This document shows positions 7,387-14,628 of a DNA stretch of 64,000 nt, piece after piece. Positions within the stretch are counted from its first letter, which is position 1; each line of letters starts with the position of its first letter. A program made the position numbers and the translations under genes. Source of the stretch: Sphingomonas aurea (GTDB lineage: Bacteria; Pseudomonadota; Alphaproteobacteria; Sphingomonadales; Sphingomonadaceae); assembly GCF_030678875.1 (NCBI RefSeq), contig NZ_JAUUDS010000001.1:62001-126000 (forward strand), given 5' to 3'. A model generated the notes under the pieces. It was not told the origin of the DNA. It did not search any database and saw nothing but the letters and a program-made list of their open reading frames with translations.

Positions 7387-10052
7387 CATGCCTCCGTCAG
7401 TCGCGCCCAATGCGCCTGCACCTCCTGCCGGGCGGCGTCGGCACCCGCAACCACGCTGTCCCAATCCGCAACGCCGACCGCGGCGGCGATCAGGGCGCGG
7501 GTAGCGGGGGCGGGGGGCTCCAGGTCGGGCGCCACCAGCCGCAGCGTCACCAGCAGCCGGGTGAGCAGGTCGTGCGCCGCGCGCAGGCTCGGCGCCACCA
7601 GCCCTGCCGCGGCCAGCGCATCGATCGCGCGGCCAAGGTCGGGATCGAAGCCTGTGCGCCCGGTCAGCTGCAGGACATGGACCGCGAATTCCAGGTCGAC
7701 CAGCCCACCGGACGCCAGCTTCACGTCCAGGCTGCCGCGCGGCGGCTTGTGGCGGGCCATGTCGGCGCGCATCGTTACAGCCTCTGCGACCACGTCGCGC
7801 GCCGGCCGGTCGCCACCGAGCACCGCGTCGATGATCGCCTGCGTCGCCCCCCTGGCCGCCGCCGATCCGAAGACCGGCCGGGCGCGGGTCAGCGCCATAT
7901 GTTCCCAGGTCCAGGCGTCCTGCCGGGCATAGCGGGCGAAGCTGTCGAGCGAGACCGCCAGCGGCCCCTGGGCGCCGGAGGGACGCAGCCGCGTGTCGAC
8001 CTCGAACAGGGCGCCCGCCGCCGTCGCCACCGAGAGCGCGGCCGTCACCCGGCTCGCCAGCCGGTTATAGTAGAGGGTGGCGCCGAGCGGCTTGGCGCCG
8101 TCCGACTCCGCGTCGAAGTCGCCGGTAAAGAGGTAAATCAGGTCGAGGTCGGAGGCATGGGTCAGTGCACCGCCGCCGTATCGACCCAGTGCCAGGATCA
8201 CCAGCTCGCTGCCCGGCACCTGCCCGTGCACCGCGGCGAACTCGGCGATCGCGGCTTGCGCCAGCACCTCGACCGCCGCGTCGGCGACCCGCGCATAGCC
8301 GGCCGCGACGGCGAGCGGATCGGCGCTGCCCGCGACGATCTGCGCGCCGAGTGCGAACCGCGCCTCGCCGACGACGCGGCGGACATGGTCGAGCCGCGCG
8401 CCGTAATCGCCCGCATCGCCGCCCAGCATCGCGGCGACCAGCGGTGCGGCGTCGTCGATCGTGTCGAGCGCACTCGCATCGATCAGCCCGTCGATCAGCG
8501 CCGGTCGCCGCGCCAGTTCGTCGGCGAGCGGCGGCGCATGGGCGAGCAGGCGGGCGAGCAGCTCGGCCAGCCCCGGCCGCGCCTCCAACAGCCGGAAGAT
8601 GTTGATCGCGCTGCCCATCCGCTCCAGCATCCGGTCGAGCCGCAGCAGCGCCTGGTCGGGATCGGGCGCCTTGGCCAGCGCCTCGACCAGCACCGGCAGC
8701 ACCGCCTCCAGCGCCTCGCGCGCCGCCGGGCTGCGCAGCGCCGGATAGCTGCCGCCGCGCCACGCCGCGATCCGCCGGCCCGCCGCCTCTGCATCGAAGC
8801 CGCGCGCCGCCAGCGTCTGTTCCAGCGTTTCGGCATCGACCGACAGGGCCGGGCGGCGGCGATCGTCGAGTGCGTCATAGACCGTGCCGACCCGCTCGAC
8901 ATGCGGGCGCAGCATCGCGATCAGCGCCTCGCCGTTCGCCAGCCCGTGCAGCCGCGCTACCGCGTCCAGCGCGTCGCCGGTCGGCAGGCGGTGGGTCTGG
9001 CGGTCGTCGATCATCTGCACGCGGTGCTCGACCGTGCGCAGCAGCGTGTAGGCCGCGGCGAGGTCGGTTGCGTCGTCCGCCTCGATCCAGCCGGCGATCG
9101 CCAGCTCGGTCAGCGCGTCGCGGGTCGCCGGCGCCCGCAGCACCGCGTCGCGCCCGCCATGGATCAGCTGGTGGATCTGCGCGAAGAACTCCACCTCGCG
9201 AATGCCGCCGCGCCCGCGCTTCAGGTCGAAGCCGGGGCCGAGCCGCTGCCCCTGCGCGTGGTGGTCGCGGATGCGCGCGGACAGCGACCGGATCTCTCCC
9301 ACCGCCCCGAAGTCGAGTGTCCGCCGCCACACGAACGGTCGGATCGCGCCGAGGAAGGATTGGCCGAGCGCGAGATCGCCCGCCGCCGCGCGCGCGCGGA
9401 TGAAGGCGGCGCGCTCCCACGCCAGCGCCTGGCTCTCGTAATAGGCAATGGCGCCGCCGACCGGCAGCGCGATCGGCGTCGCCTCCGGCGAGGGACGCAG
9501 GCGCAGGTCGACGCGCAGGACATAGCCGTCGCCGTCGCGCGCCTGGAGCAGCTCGACCACGCGCCGCGCGATCCGCACCGCCGCCTCTTCCGGCTCTTCA
9601 CGGGCGCGGCGGGGCAGGGTGGCGGGATCGAACAGCAGGATCGGGTCGATGTCGGACGAGTAGTTCAGCTCGTGCGAGCCCTGCTTGCCGAGCGCGATCG
9701 CCGCGAAGCCGCGCGGCTCCTCGCCCGGATAGCGCTCGGCGATCGCGGTGCGGATCGCGGTGTCGAGCGCCAGGTCGGCGAACCGGGTCAGCGCGGCCGT
9801 GACCGCGGTCAGGTCGAGCACCCCGGCCAGATCGCCGAGCGCGACGCTCAGTGCCAGCGCGCGGCGCGCACGACGCAGCGCTGTGCCGGTCGGCAGGTCG
9901 GGATCGATCCACGCGTCGAGATCGAGCCTGCCGTCGCGCGCCGCGGCGACGATGCCCGGCTCGCGATCGACCAGCATCGCCAGGAACGGCGACCAGCGAA
10001 CCGCCCGCTCCACCGCATCGTCCAGGCGCCCGGCCTCGTTCATCGTCTCCAT
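7386..10052 (-). CDS. glnE: Bifunctional glutamine synthetase adenylyltransferase / adenylyl-removing enzyme
   Basis: An 888-residue protein with the duplicated nucleotidyltransferase layout of GlnE: an N-terminal adenylyl-removase half with GKQGSHELNYSSDID and a C-terminal adenylyltransferase half with GRYGGGALTHASDLD. It tunes glutamine synthetase activity to nitrogen status under PII control. A long open frame on the opposite strand across this gene is a high-GC shadow. It is divergent from the NepR-like ORF at 10138, with an 85-base gap between them. Confidence 0.96.
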   Translation of the reverse strand: METMNEAGRLDDAVERAVRWSPFLAMLVDREPGIVAAARDGRLDLDAWIDPDLPTGTALRRARRALALSVALGDLAGVLDLTAVTAALTRFADLALDTAIRTAIAERYPGEEPRGFAAIALGKQGSHELNYSSDIDPILLFDPATLPRRAREEPEEAAVRIARRVVELLQARDGDGYVLRVDLRLRPSPEATPIALPVGGAIAYYESQALAWERAAFIRARAAAGDLALGQSFLGAIRPFVWRRTLDFGAVGEIRSLSARIRDHHAQGQRLGPGFDLKRGRGGIREVEFFAQIHQLIHGGRDAVLRAPATRDALTELAIAGWIEADDATDLAAAYTLLRTVEHRVQMIDDRQTHRLPTGDALDAVARLHGLANGEALIAMLRPHVERVGTVYDALDDRRRPALSVDAETLEQTLAARGFDAEAAGRRIAAWRGGSYPALRSPAAREALEAVLPVLVEALAKAPDPDQALLRLDRMLERMGSAINIFRLLEARPGLAELLARLLAHAPPLADELARRPALIDGLIDASALDTIDDAAPLVAAMLGGDAGDYGARLDHVRRVVGEARFALGAQIVAGSADPLAVAAGYARVADAAVEVLAQAAIAEFAAVHGQVPGSELVILALGRYGGGALTHASDLDLIYLFTGDFDAESDGAKPLGATLYYNRLASRVTAALSVATAAGALFEVDTRLRPSGAQGPLAVSLDSFARYARQDAWTWEHMALTRARPVFGSAAARGATQAIIDAVLGGDRPARDVVAEAVTMRADMARHKPPRGSLDVKLASGGLVDLEFAVHVLQLTGRTGFDPDLGRAIDALAAAGLVAPSLRAAHDLLTRLLVTLRLVAPDLEPPAPATRALIAAAVGVADWDSVVAGADAARQEVQAHWARLTEA

Positions 10053-10103
10053 CGCCGCAGCGATAGGCGCATCGCCGGGTCAGGCCAACCGTGCGCTACG
10101 CGG

Positions 10104-10128
10104 GCAACGAAAGGAGGGGCGGGACGTT
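10104..10128 (+). promoter_or_regulatory. Possible EcfG promoter before the NepR-like ORF
   Basis: GCAAC at 10104-10108, a 16-base spacer and CGTT at 10125-10128 match the alphaproteobacterial general stress promoter (GGAAC, 16-17, CGTT) at eight of nine positions. Transcription would start within a few bases of the ATG at 10138, giving an almost leaderless message. That is unusual and lowers confidence. Confidence 0.35.
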
Positions 10129-10137
10129 GTAGCCCGC

Positions 10138-10317
10138 ATGATGACGTCTGCATCCCTCTGTATCGACCGTGCGGGTGGCGAGCAGGTCGTGCGCCCGCCG
10201 CGGCCCACCGATGCGGTGGGCGAGGCCCTGCGCGGTGCGTTCCCGGCCGGCTCGGGACTGCCGGACGACATGATCGATCTGCTGCGCAAGCTGAACCGGA
10301 GCGGCCGGCCCCATTGA
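10138..10317 (+). CDS. Small NepR-like protein (candidate second anti-sigma factor)
   Basis: A 59-residue ORF in the glnE/ecfG gap whose C-terminal half aligns with NepR: VGEALRGAF..LPDDMIDLLRKLN here, against MGSALRTVY..IPDEFLDLLGKLQ in the nepR gene at 12500. The alignment needs one two-residue gap. NepR proteins bind and inhibit EcfG until phosphorylated PhyR takes them away. The N-terminal 26 residues are unrelated to NepR. There are two adjacent ATGs; a GGAGG exists but is about 20 bases upstream, so initiation is unclear. The position beside ecfG supports a role in the same pathway. The alternative is a decayed or unrelated ORF. Confidence 0.65.
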   Translation: MMTSASLCIDRAGGEQVVRPPRPTDAVGEALRGAFPAGSGLPDDMIDLLRKLNRSGRPH

Positions 10318-10413
10318 GGTAAGTCGGAGCGTCCGATCGCTCCGAACGCAGAATGGTCCGGGCTGTGCCAAGACTTCGCTGGGCGCGAACGACGTTGATA
10401 GAGGCTGAAACGC

Positions 10414-10440
10414 TTCATGCCGGGACGAACCCGGCATGAA
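10414..10440. repeat. REP-like hairpin
   Basis: A perfect 11-bp stem (ttcatgccggg with cccggcatgaa) and a 5-base loop, convergent between the NepR-like ORF and ecfG. The core atgccgggacga..cccggc recurs at 44307-44335. The remainder of the 10318-10473 gap holds a short hairpin at about 10325-10344 (cggagcg / cgctccg) and no gene. It may serve as terminator for either side, but there is no T-run. Confidence 0.7.
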
Positions 10441-10473
10441 CGTCGTCGAATAAGGTAGGTTGGCCCGACCGAC

Positions 10474-11136
10474 CTAGCGCCCGCGGCTCAGGTGGTCCAC
10501 GTCCCCCATGATCGAATCGAGCGCCGACTTGTTCGGATCGACCTCATGGCTCCGCCGTGACGGCAGGGCGCCATCGGTCAGCAGCGCGTCGAGCGCCACG
10601 CGTCCGCGCGCCACCCGGCTCTTGATCGTGCCGACCGCGACGTTGCAGATCTCGGCCGCTTCCTCATACGCGAAGCCGCCCGCACCGACCAGGATCAGCG
10701 CCTCACGCTGGGGCTGGGGCAGGTGCATCAGCGCGCGCTGCATGTCGCCCAGTTCGACGTGCCGATCCTGGCTGGCGGGAGCCGCGAGGATGCGGTCGGC
10801 GACCAGATCGTCCCACTCGCCCTTGAACCGCGCGCGGCGCATCTGCGAGAGGTAGAGGTTGCGCAGGATGATGAAGGTCCAGGCGCGCATGTTGGTGCCG
10901 GCCTGGAAGCGCTTGCGCGCAGCCCATGCCTTCAGCAGCGTTTCCTGCACCAGATCGTCGGCCAGGTCGCGGCTGCCCGACAGCGAGCGGCCGAACGCGC
11001 GCAGATGGGGGATCACCTGCGCCAGCTGCGTCTTGAACTCGGGATCGGAGAGCGAAACATGCTCTACCGGCGCAACGTCGTGGCCGTCGGCCTCCAGGGC
11101 GTCGGCTGCGTCGTCGCGCGACATGGGCTCGTTCAT
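10474..11136 (-). CDS. ecfG: General stress response ECF sigma factor EcfG
   Basis: A 220-residue ECF sigma factor of the ECF15/EcfG group that directs RNA polymerase to stress genes. Region 2 is recognisable in DLADDLVQETLLKAW and MRAWTFIILRNLYLSQ; region 4 in LPQPQREALILVGAGGFAYEEA followed by the helix GTIKSRVARGR. The GA-GFAYEEAAEI pattern is typical of EcfG. I chose the ATG at 11136; an upstream extension would add about 33 unrelated residues. Its regulators phyR and nepR are 300 to 1400 bases away. A sigma-70-like pair (TTGGAA, 17 bases, TATTTT) lies upstream on this strand at about 11160-11190. Confidence 0.96.
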   Translation of the reverse strand: MNEPMSRDDAADALEADGHDVAPVEHVSLSDPEFKTQLAQVIPHLRAFGRSLSGSRDLADDLVQETLLKAWAARKRFQAGTNMRAWTFIILRNLYLSQMRRARFKGEWDDLVADRILAAPASQDRHVELGDMQRALMHLPQPQREALILVGAGGFAYEEAAEICNVAVGTIKSRVARGRVALDALLTDGALPSRRSHEVDPNKSALDSIMGDVDHLSRGR

Positions 11137-11231
11137 TCTTGTCCGATCTTGAGGCTCGGCGCGCAGACCGCGCTCGGCCAAAATAGGCATGTAAGCGCGG
11201 CTTTCCAACCCGCGGTCACCCTGCAACGCGC

Positions 11232-11369
11232 TCAACGGAATACCAGAACCGCGAAGATCACGATGATGAGCGCCAGCGAGATCGGCAGGATGTACCGCGT
11301 CATGTGCGGGGTCGATCCAGCGCGGGCTTCGTCGGTGGACAGGTGGGTGCGGTCGTTGGGATCAGCCAT
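11232..11369 (-). CDS. Small single-span membrane peptide between phyR and ecfG
   Basis: A 45-residue ORF. It has a hydrophilic N-terminus (MADPNDRTHLSTDEARAG), then a single membrane helix at about residues 26-44, and ends in Phe-Arg. A strong GGAGG sits eight bases before the ATG, and third-position GC bias is as in neighbouring genes, so I consider it real. It is in line with phyR upstream and ecfG downstream on the same strand. No family is recognised. The position suggests a role linked to the stress response, but nothing in the sequence proves it. Confidence 0.7.
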   Translation of the reverse strand: MADPNDRTHLSTDEARAGSTPHMTRYILPISLALIIVIFAVLVFR

Positions 11370-11413
11370 GACGCTTCAACCTCCGAAACTCGTTTTGGGT
11401 CCGTAACCGTGCT

Positions 11414-11439
11414 GCCCGGCCGTAAAATTCCGGCCGGGC
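11414..11439 (-). terminator. Hairpin after phyR
   Basis: A perfect 9-bp stem (gcccggccg with cggccgggc) with an AT-rich 8-base loop, 11 bases beyond the phyR stop. There is no T-run, so it may act as a factor-dependent or partial terminator, or as a 3'-end stabiliser. It separates phyR from the small membrane peptide gene. Confidence 0.5.
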
Positions 11440-11449
11440 GGGCGGGGCG

Positions 11450-12253
11450 TTATTCTGCGGGCACCGTCGTCTGGTCGAAGAACAGCGCCTGGCTGATCGC
11501 CGCCTTCACCGTCGACCGCTGGAACGGCTTGGTGATGAGGAAGGTCGGCTCGGGCCGTTCGCCGGTCAGCAGCCGCTCGGGGAAGGCGGTGATGAAGATC
11601 ACCGGCACCTCGAACTCGGCCAGGATGTCCTTGACCGCATCGATGCCGGAACTGTCGTCGGCCAGCTGGATATCGGCAAGCACCAGGCCGGGACGGTCCT
11701 CCATCGCAAGGCCGACCGCCTCGTCGCGGGTCACCGCCACGCCGGTCACGTCATGGCCCAGGTCGCGGACGATCGATTCGATGTCCATCGCGATGATCGG
11801 CTCGTCCTCGATGATCAGGACGCGGGCGCGGGTCTGGTTCTCGATCTCGCTCAGCGCCTCGGCGACCAGCGTATCGACTTCGCTCGGCTCGACATCGATC
11901 AGATAGGCCGCGTCCTCGGGCGTGAAGCCCTCCATCGCGGTCAACAGCAGCGCCTGGCGCGACAGCGGCGTCATGCGCGAGAGCCGCGCGCGGGTCACCG
12001 CCTCGGCCCCGTCGAGTTCGCTCCCGAGATGATCCTCCATCTCGTCGTAATTGGCCGAGGTCCAGATACCCTGGAACATGCGGTACAGGCCGAGCCGCGG
12101 ATCGACGTCACGCGGGAACTGCTCCGGCGCGGCGACGATCGCCTCCAGCGTGGCACGGACATAGCGGTCGCCGTGGCTCTGGCTGCCGGTCAATGCCCGG
12201 CCGTAGCGCCGCAGGAAGGGAAGATGCGGTGCGAGTTGCTGACCGAGCGACAT
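11450..12253 (-). CDS. phyR: General stress response anti-anti-sigma response regulator PhyR
   Basis: A 267-residue protein with the unusual PhyR architecture: an N-terminal sigma-factor-like domain (about residues 1-135) that mimics EcfG, joined to a C-terminal receiver domain (about 143-260). Receiver residues are all present: the acidic pocket in IIEDEP, phosphoacceptor Asp194 (VLADIQ), Thr222 (FITAFPERLLTG with the FAT-like motif of stress regulators), and Lys242 (TKPFQ). On phosphorylation PhyR binds NepR and frees EcfG. It is divergent from nepR. Confidence 0.97.
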   Translation of the reverse strand: MSLGQQLAPHLPFLRRYGRALTGSQSHGDRYVRATLEAIVAAPEQFPRDVDPRLGLYRMFQGIWTSANYDEMEDHLGSELDGAEAVTRARLSRMTPLSRQALLLTAMEGFTPEDAAYLIDVEPSEVDTLVAEALSEIENQTRARVLIIEDEPIIAMDIESIVRDLGHDVTGVAVTRDEAVGLAMEDRPGLVLADIQLADDSSGIDAVKDILAEFEVPVIFITAFPERLLTGERPEPTFLITKPFQRSTVKAAISQALFFDQTTVPAE

Positions 12254-12315
12254 GAGCGATGGGTACTCCCTGAATATGACCGCCCCGTTTTAACGCCGGG
12301 GATCGGTCAAGATGC

Positions 12316-12341
12316 AACGCGAAACGACATGCGCCGGCTCC
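12316..12341 (-). promoter_or_regulatory. Candidate EcfG promoter of phyR
   Basis: On the minus strand GGAGC (12341-12337), a 17-base spacer and CGTT (12319-12316) match the EcfG consensus at eight of nine positions. The site lies about 60 bases before the phyR ATG, which would make phyR auto-activated. Such feedback is known for this system in other alphaproteobacteria. Confidence 0.5.
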
Positions 12342-12375
12342 CGAAGAGCCGATCTCATTTTTCGTACAGGCTGCG

Positions 12376-12400
12376 GGAACCAACGAGACGCTTTTTGGTT
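12376..12400 (+). promoter_or_regulatory. Candidate EcfG promoter of nepR
   Basis: GGAAC at 12376-12380, a 16-base spacer and GGTT at 12397-12400. Only the first base of the -10 differs from CGTT. The same GGAAC-16-GGTT form occurs before the candidate RNA at 14387. It would drive nepR and probably the downstream kinase gene. Confidence 0.55.
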
Positions 12401-12499
12401 TCATGCCCGTAATCACGCCGCACCTGCCGATGCGGCGGGCCGTATGGACGTGCCGCGGTTGTGCGGTGTCCGGCGGCTCCAGGGGGAAAGACGTCGAGA

Positions 12500-12664
12500 T
12501 TGGGTCAGGACAAGAACAAGAAGGCCCCCGCCGGACAGCGTTCCTCCGACAATAGCGGTGAGGACGATCGGGACATGGGGTCGGCGCTGCGTACCGTCTA
12601 CCAGAAGACGGTGGACGAAGAGATCCCGGACGAGTTCCTCGATCTCCTGGGCAAGTTGCAATAG
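12500..12664 (+). CDS. nepR: General stress response anti-sigma factor NepR
   Basis: A 54-residue protein with the NepR core: residues 25-35 (DMGSALRTVYQ) and 42-54 (IPDEFLDLLGKLQ) form the two helices that clamp EcfG or PhyR. The N-terminus is charged and presumably disordered. The start is taken as TTG 12500, giving the usual NepR length; an in-frame GTG at 12461 would add 13 residues and has no ribosome site. It is divergent from phyR and 51 bases ahead of the kinase gene, so it probably forms an operon with it. Confidence 0.92.
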   Translation: MGQDKNKKAPAGQRSSDNSGEDDRDMGSALRTVYQKTVDEEIPDEFLDLLGKLQ

Positions 12665-12715
12665 GATCGGGTCGCGGCGTTGCTCTGATCGAGATTGAAC
12701 CCTAAGCGCTTCGGC

Positions 12716-14353
12716 ATGGCCGCCGGCGATCCCGAACCGATGACACCCGACTCTTCATCTGCAGAGCCGTCGGGCCATGCGCCTGCGTCGCCGAACCCGA
12801 TCCTCTCGGCTGTGCGCCAGTCGCCGATCGCGCGCCTGCCGACAGGCGTCAAACTTTTCCTCATCCTGAGTGCGGCGCTGTTGCCGCTGGCGCTGATCGC
12901 GGTGGTGGCAACGCTGCAGACCACGCGCGTCGCCGATGCCGAGGCGCGGTCGCGCCTGCGCATCGCCGCCAACGAGAGCGCACGCGCGATCGCAACCGAA
13001 CTGATCGGTGACACCACGGCGCTCCGCGTCGCGCTCGATGCGCTCGGCTCGGACCCGGCCGACCTGCCCAGTTGCGCCCGCGCGCAGGGGGTATTCGCGC
13101 AACAGGCGTCGACGGGCGCGCGGTTCGAGATCGTCGACCGGCGCGGCCGGCTGCTCTGTGGCGAGGAGCTGCCGCCCGGACCCCGGGTGTCGCTGCCGGG
13201 GGAGGTGAGGGCGTCGATCGTGCCCGATCGCGGCGTGCTGCTGACCATCGTCGGCGCACGGCCGGGAGTCACCGCCACCGCCTTCTTCCCAGAGGCGTTC
13301 CTCCGCCGGCTCGGCCGACCGGTCAGCCGCGCGACCAGCTTTTCCAGTGCGCTGGTCCTCGGCGAGGCCGCGCTGCCGCTCGAACCCGACCCGGATGGGG
13401 GCGCGCTGCGCCGGACCGAGACGCTCCGGACCGAGGTCGGCATCGCCGGCCTGGTGCTGACCACCTCGGTGCGCAGCGCACCGGTCACCTCGTCGCTGAT
13501 CGTCGCCTTGATGCTGCCCATGGTGATGTGGGCCGCGGCGGCCGGCATCGCCTGGTTCGTGGTCGACCGGTTGCTGCTGCGGCCGCTGCGCCACCTGCGC
13601 ACCAGCGTCGCCGCCTTCACGCCCGGCAAGGTGATCGACTCGCGCGCCACCAGCCTGCCCTCGCAGGAGATCCGCGCGCTGGGCGAGACGTTCCGCGCGA
13701 TCAGCGAGACGGTCGCCGCGCACGAGGCGGGGCTGGAAGAGGGGCTGCGCCGCCAGACCAAGCTGACCCGCGAGGTGCATCACCGGGTCAAGAACAACCT
13801 GCAGGTCATCTCCAGCCTAATCGCCTTCCACGCCCGCGGCGCGCGCAGCGCCGATGCGACGGCCGCCTATGCCTCGATCCAGCGTCGGGTCGACGCGCTT
13901 GCAGTCGTCCATCGCCACCATTTCGCCGAGCTGGAGGAGCATCGCGGGCTGAACCTGCGCACGATGATCGGCGAGCTGTCGTCCAATATTCGCGCGACCG
14001 CATCGGAACAGGCCCAGACGATCGGGCTGACGCTCGACATCGATGCCTTTCTGGTCAACCAGGACGTCGCGGTGGCGCTCGCCTTCCTGGTCACCGAGAT
14101 GATCGAGCTGGCCGGCAGCTGCGATCCCGCCGCGCAGATCCGCGTCTCGGTGAAGCCTTCTGCCGAACCCGACCGTGCCGTGCTGCGCGTCATCTCGCGC
14201 GCGCTCGTCGACGGCGACGCGCTGCGTGAACTCGCCGGCTCCCGCTACGGCCGGGTGATGGAGGGACTGTCGCGCCAGCTCCGCTCCAAGCTTCACCACG
14301 ACCCGCTGACCGGCGCGTACGAGATCGCCTTTGCCGTGCTCGGTCGGGACTGA
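12716..14353 (+). CDS. phyP: PhyP-type membrane histidine kinase or phosphatase of the stress response
   Basis: A 545-residue membrane sensor. It has a hydrophobic segment near residues 44-67, a periplasmic region of about 190 residues, a second segment near 260-285, a HAMP-like stretch, then a HisKA_2-type box (HHRVKNNLQVISSLI). The expected ATP-binding domain looks degenerate: the N-box position reads TEMIELAGS, not TNALKHA, and no clear DxGxG loop follows. In Sphingomonas melonis Fr1 the neighbouring PhyP acts as a negative regulator and likely PhyR phosphatase, which fits a protein unable to bind ATP. Starts at 12695 or 12740 are possible. Confidence 0.82.
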   Translation: MAAGDPEPMTPDSSSAEPSGHAPASPNPILSAVRQSPIARLPTGVKLFLILSAALLPLALIAVVATLQTTRVADAEARSRLRIAANESARAIATELIGDTTALRVALDALGSDPADLPSCARAQGVFAQQASTGARFEIVDRRGRLLCGEELPPGPRVSLPGEVRASIVPDRGVLLTIVGARPGVTATAFFPEAFLRRLGRPVSRATSFSSALVLGEAALPLEPDPDGGALRRTETLRTEVGIAGLVLTTSVRSAPVTSSLIVALMLPMVMWAAAAGIAWFVVDRLLLRPLRHLRTSVAAFTPGKVIDSRATSLPSQEIRALGETFRAISETVAAHEAGLEEGLRRQTKLTREVHHRVKNNLQVISSLIAFHARGARSADATAAYASIQRRVDALAVVHRHHFAELEEHRGLNLRTMIGELSSNIRATASEQAQTIGLTLDIDAFLVNQDVAVALAFLVTEMIELAGSCDPAAQIRVSVKPSAEPDRAVLRVISRALVDGDALRELAGSRYGRVMEGLSRQLRSKLHHDPLTGAYEIAFAVLGRD

Positions 14354-14386
14354 ACGACTTTTCCGGAAAAATTAACGGCGGGGCCG

Positions 14387-14411
14387 GGAACCGATTTCTG
14401 CAAGGACGGTT
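14387..14411 (+). promoter_or_regulatory. Candidate EcfG promoter of the small RNA
   Basis: GGAAC at 14387-14391, a 16-base spacer and GGTT at 14408-14411, identical in form to the site before nepR. Transcription would begin near 14418, immediately before the first of two hairpins and not before any ORF. It lies 33 bases after the phyP stop. Confidence 0.55.
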
Positions 14412-14417
14412 TTGCAA

Positions 14418-14515
14418 TGCGGATCGCGACCCTATGCCCCCCCGCTCTCGCGATCCACGACATAGGCCCGGAAGCGTCCACCCCTCCCCCCCCCGGTGAC
14501 GCTTCCGGGCCTTTA
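14418..14515 (+). ncRNA. Candidate stress-induced small RNA with C-rich loops
   Basis: The segment has no supportable ORF and folds into two hairpins. Hairpin 1 pairs 14421-14429 (ggatcgcga) with 14448-14456 and exposes seven consecutive C in the loop. Hairpin 2 pairs 14465-14478 with 14498-14511 (14 perfect pairs, ggcccggaagcgtc) and exposes CCTCCC followed by more C. It ends in cctttaac. C-rich loops pair with Shine-Dalgarno sequences in several alphaproteobacterial RNAs, including GsrN of Caulobacter, which is itself under the EcfG-type sigma factor. The second hairpin could alternatively be only a terminator of the phyP operon. The rest of 14354-14628 shows no gene. Confidence 0.55.
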
Positions 14516-14568
14516 ACGTCTCCCACCATCGATGCCGCGGTCCGCACGGTCCCGATCATGATCGAAGC

Positions 14569-14593
14569 GGAACGATTGTTGATGCGGATCATT
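14569..14593 (+). promoter_or_regulatory. Possible EcfG promoter of the entericidin gene
   Basis: GGAAC at 14569-14573, a 16-base spacer and CATT at 14590-14593. Three of four -10 bases match CGTT. It would give a 5' leader of about 29 bases with a well-placed AGGAGG. Confidence 0.35.
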
Positions 14594-14628
14594 CCCGCCA
14601 CGGCAGTTTCGCCTTCAGGAGGTATTCC

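Noticed and set aside
7410..10322. 970-codon open frame antisense to glnE
   Set aside because: It mirrors glnE exactly, has a shadow amino-acid composition (Arg, Gln, Gly, Ala, His) and no family pattern. High GC removes stops from the opposite frame.
11390..11435. EcfG promoter before the 45-residue membrane peptide
   Set aside because: GGAAT and a GGTT are 18 bases apart, both spacing and -35 being off, and the site lies within the phyR terminator hairpin.
14465..14511. Hairpin read only as the phyP terminator
   Set aside because: It may also do this, but a GGAAC-GGTT promoter and a second C-rich hairpin directly upstream make a small RNA the better single explanation, so it is listed as such.
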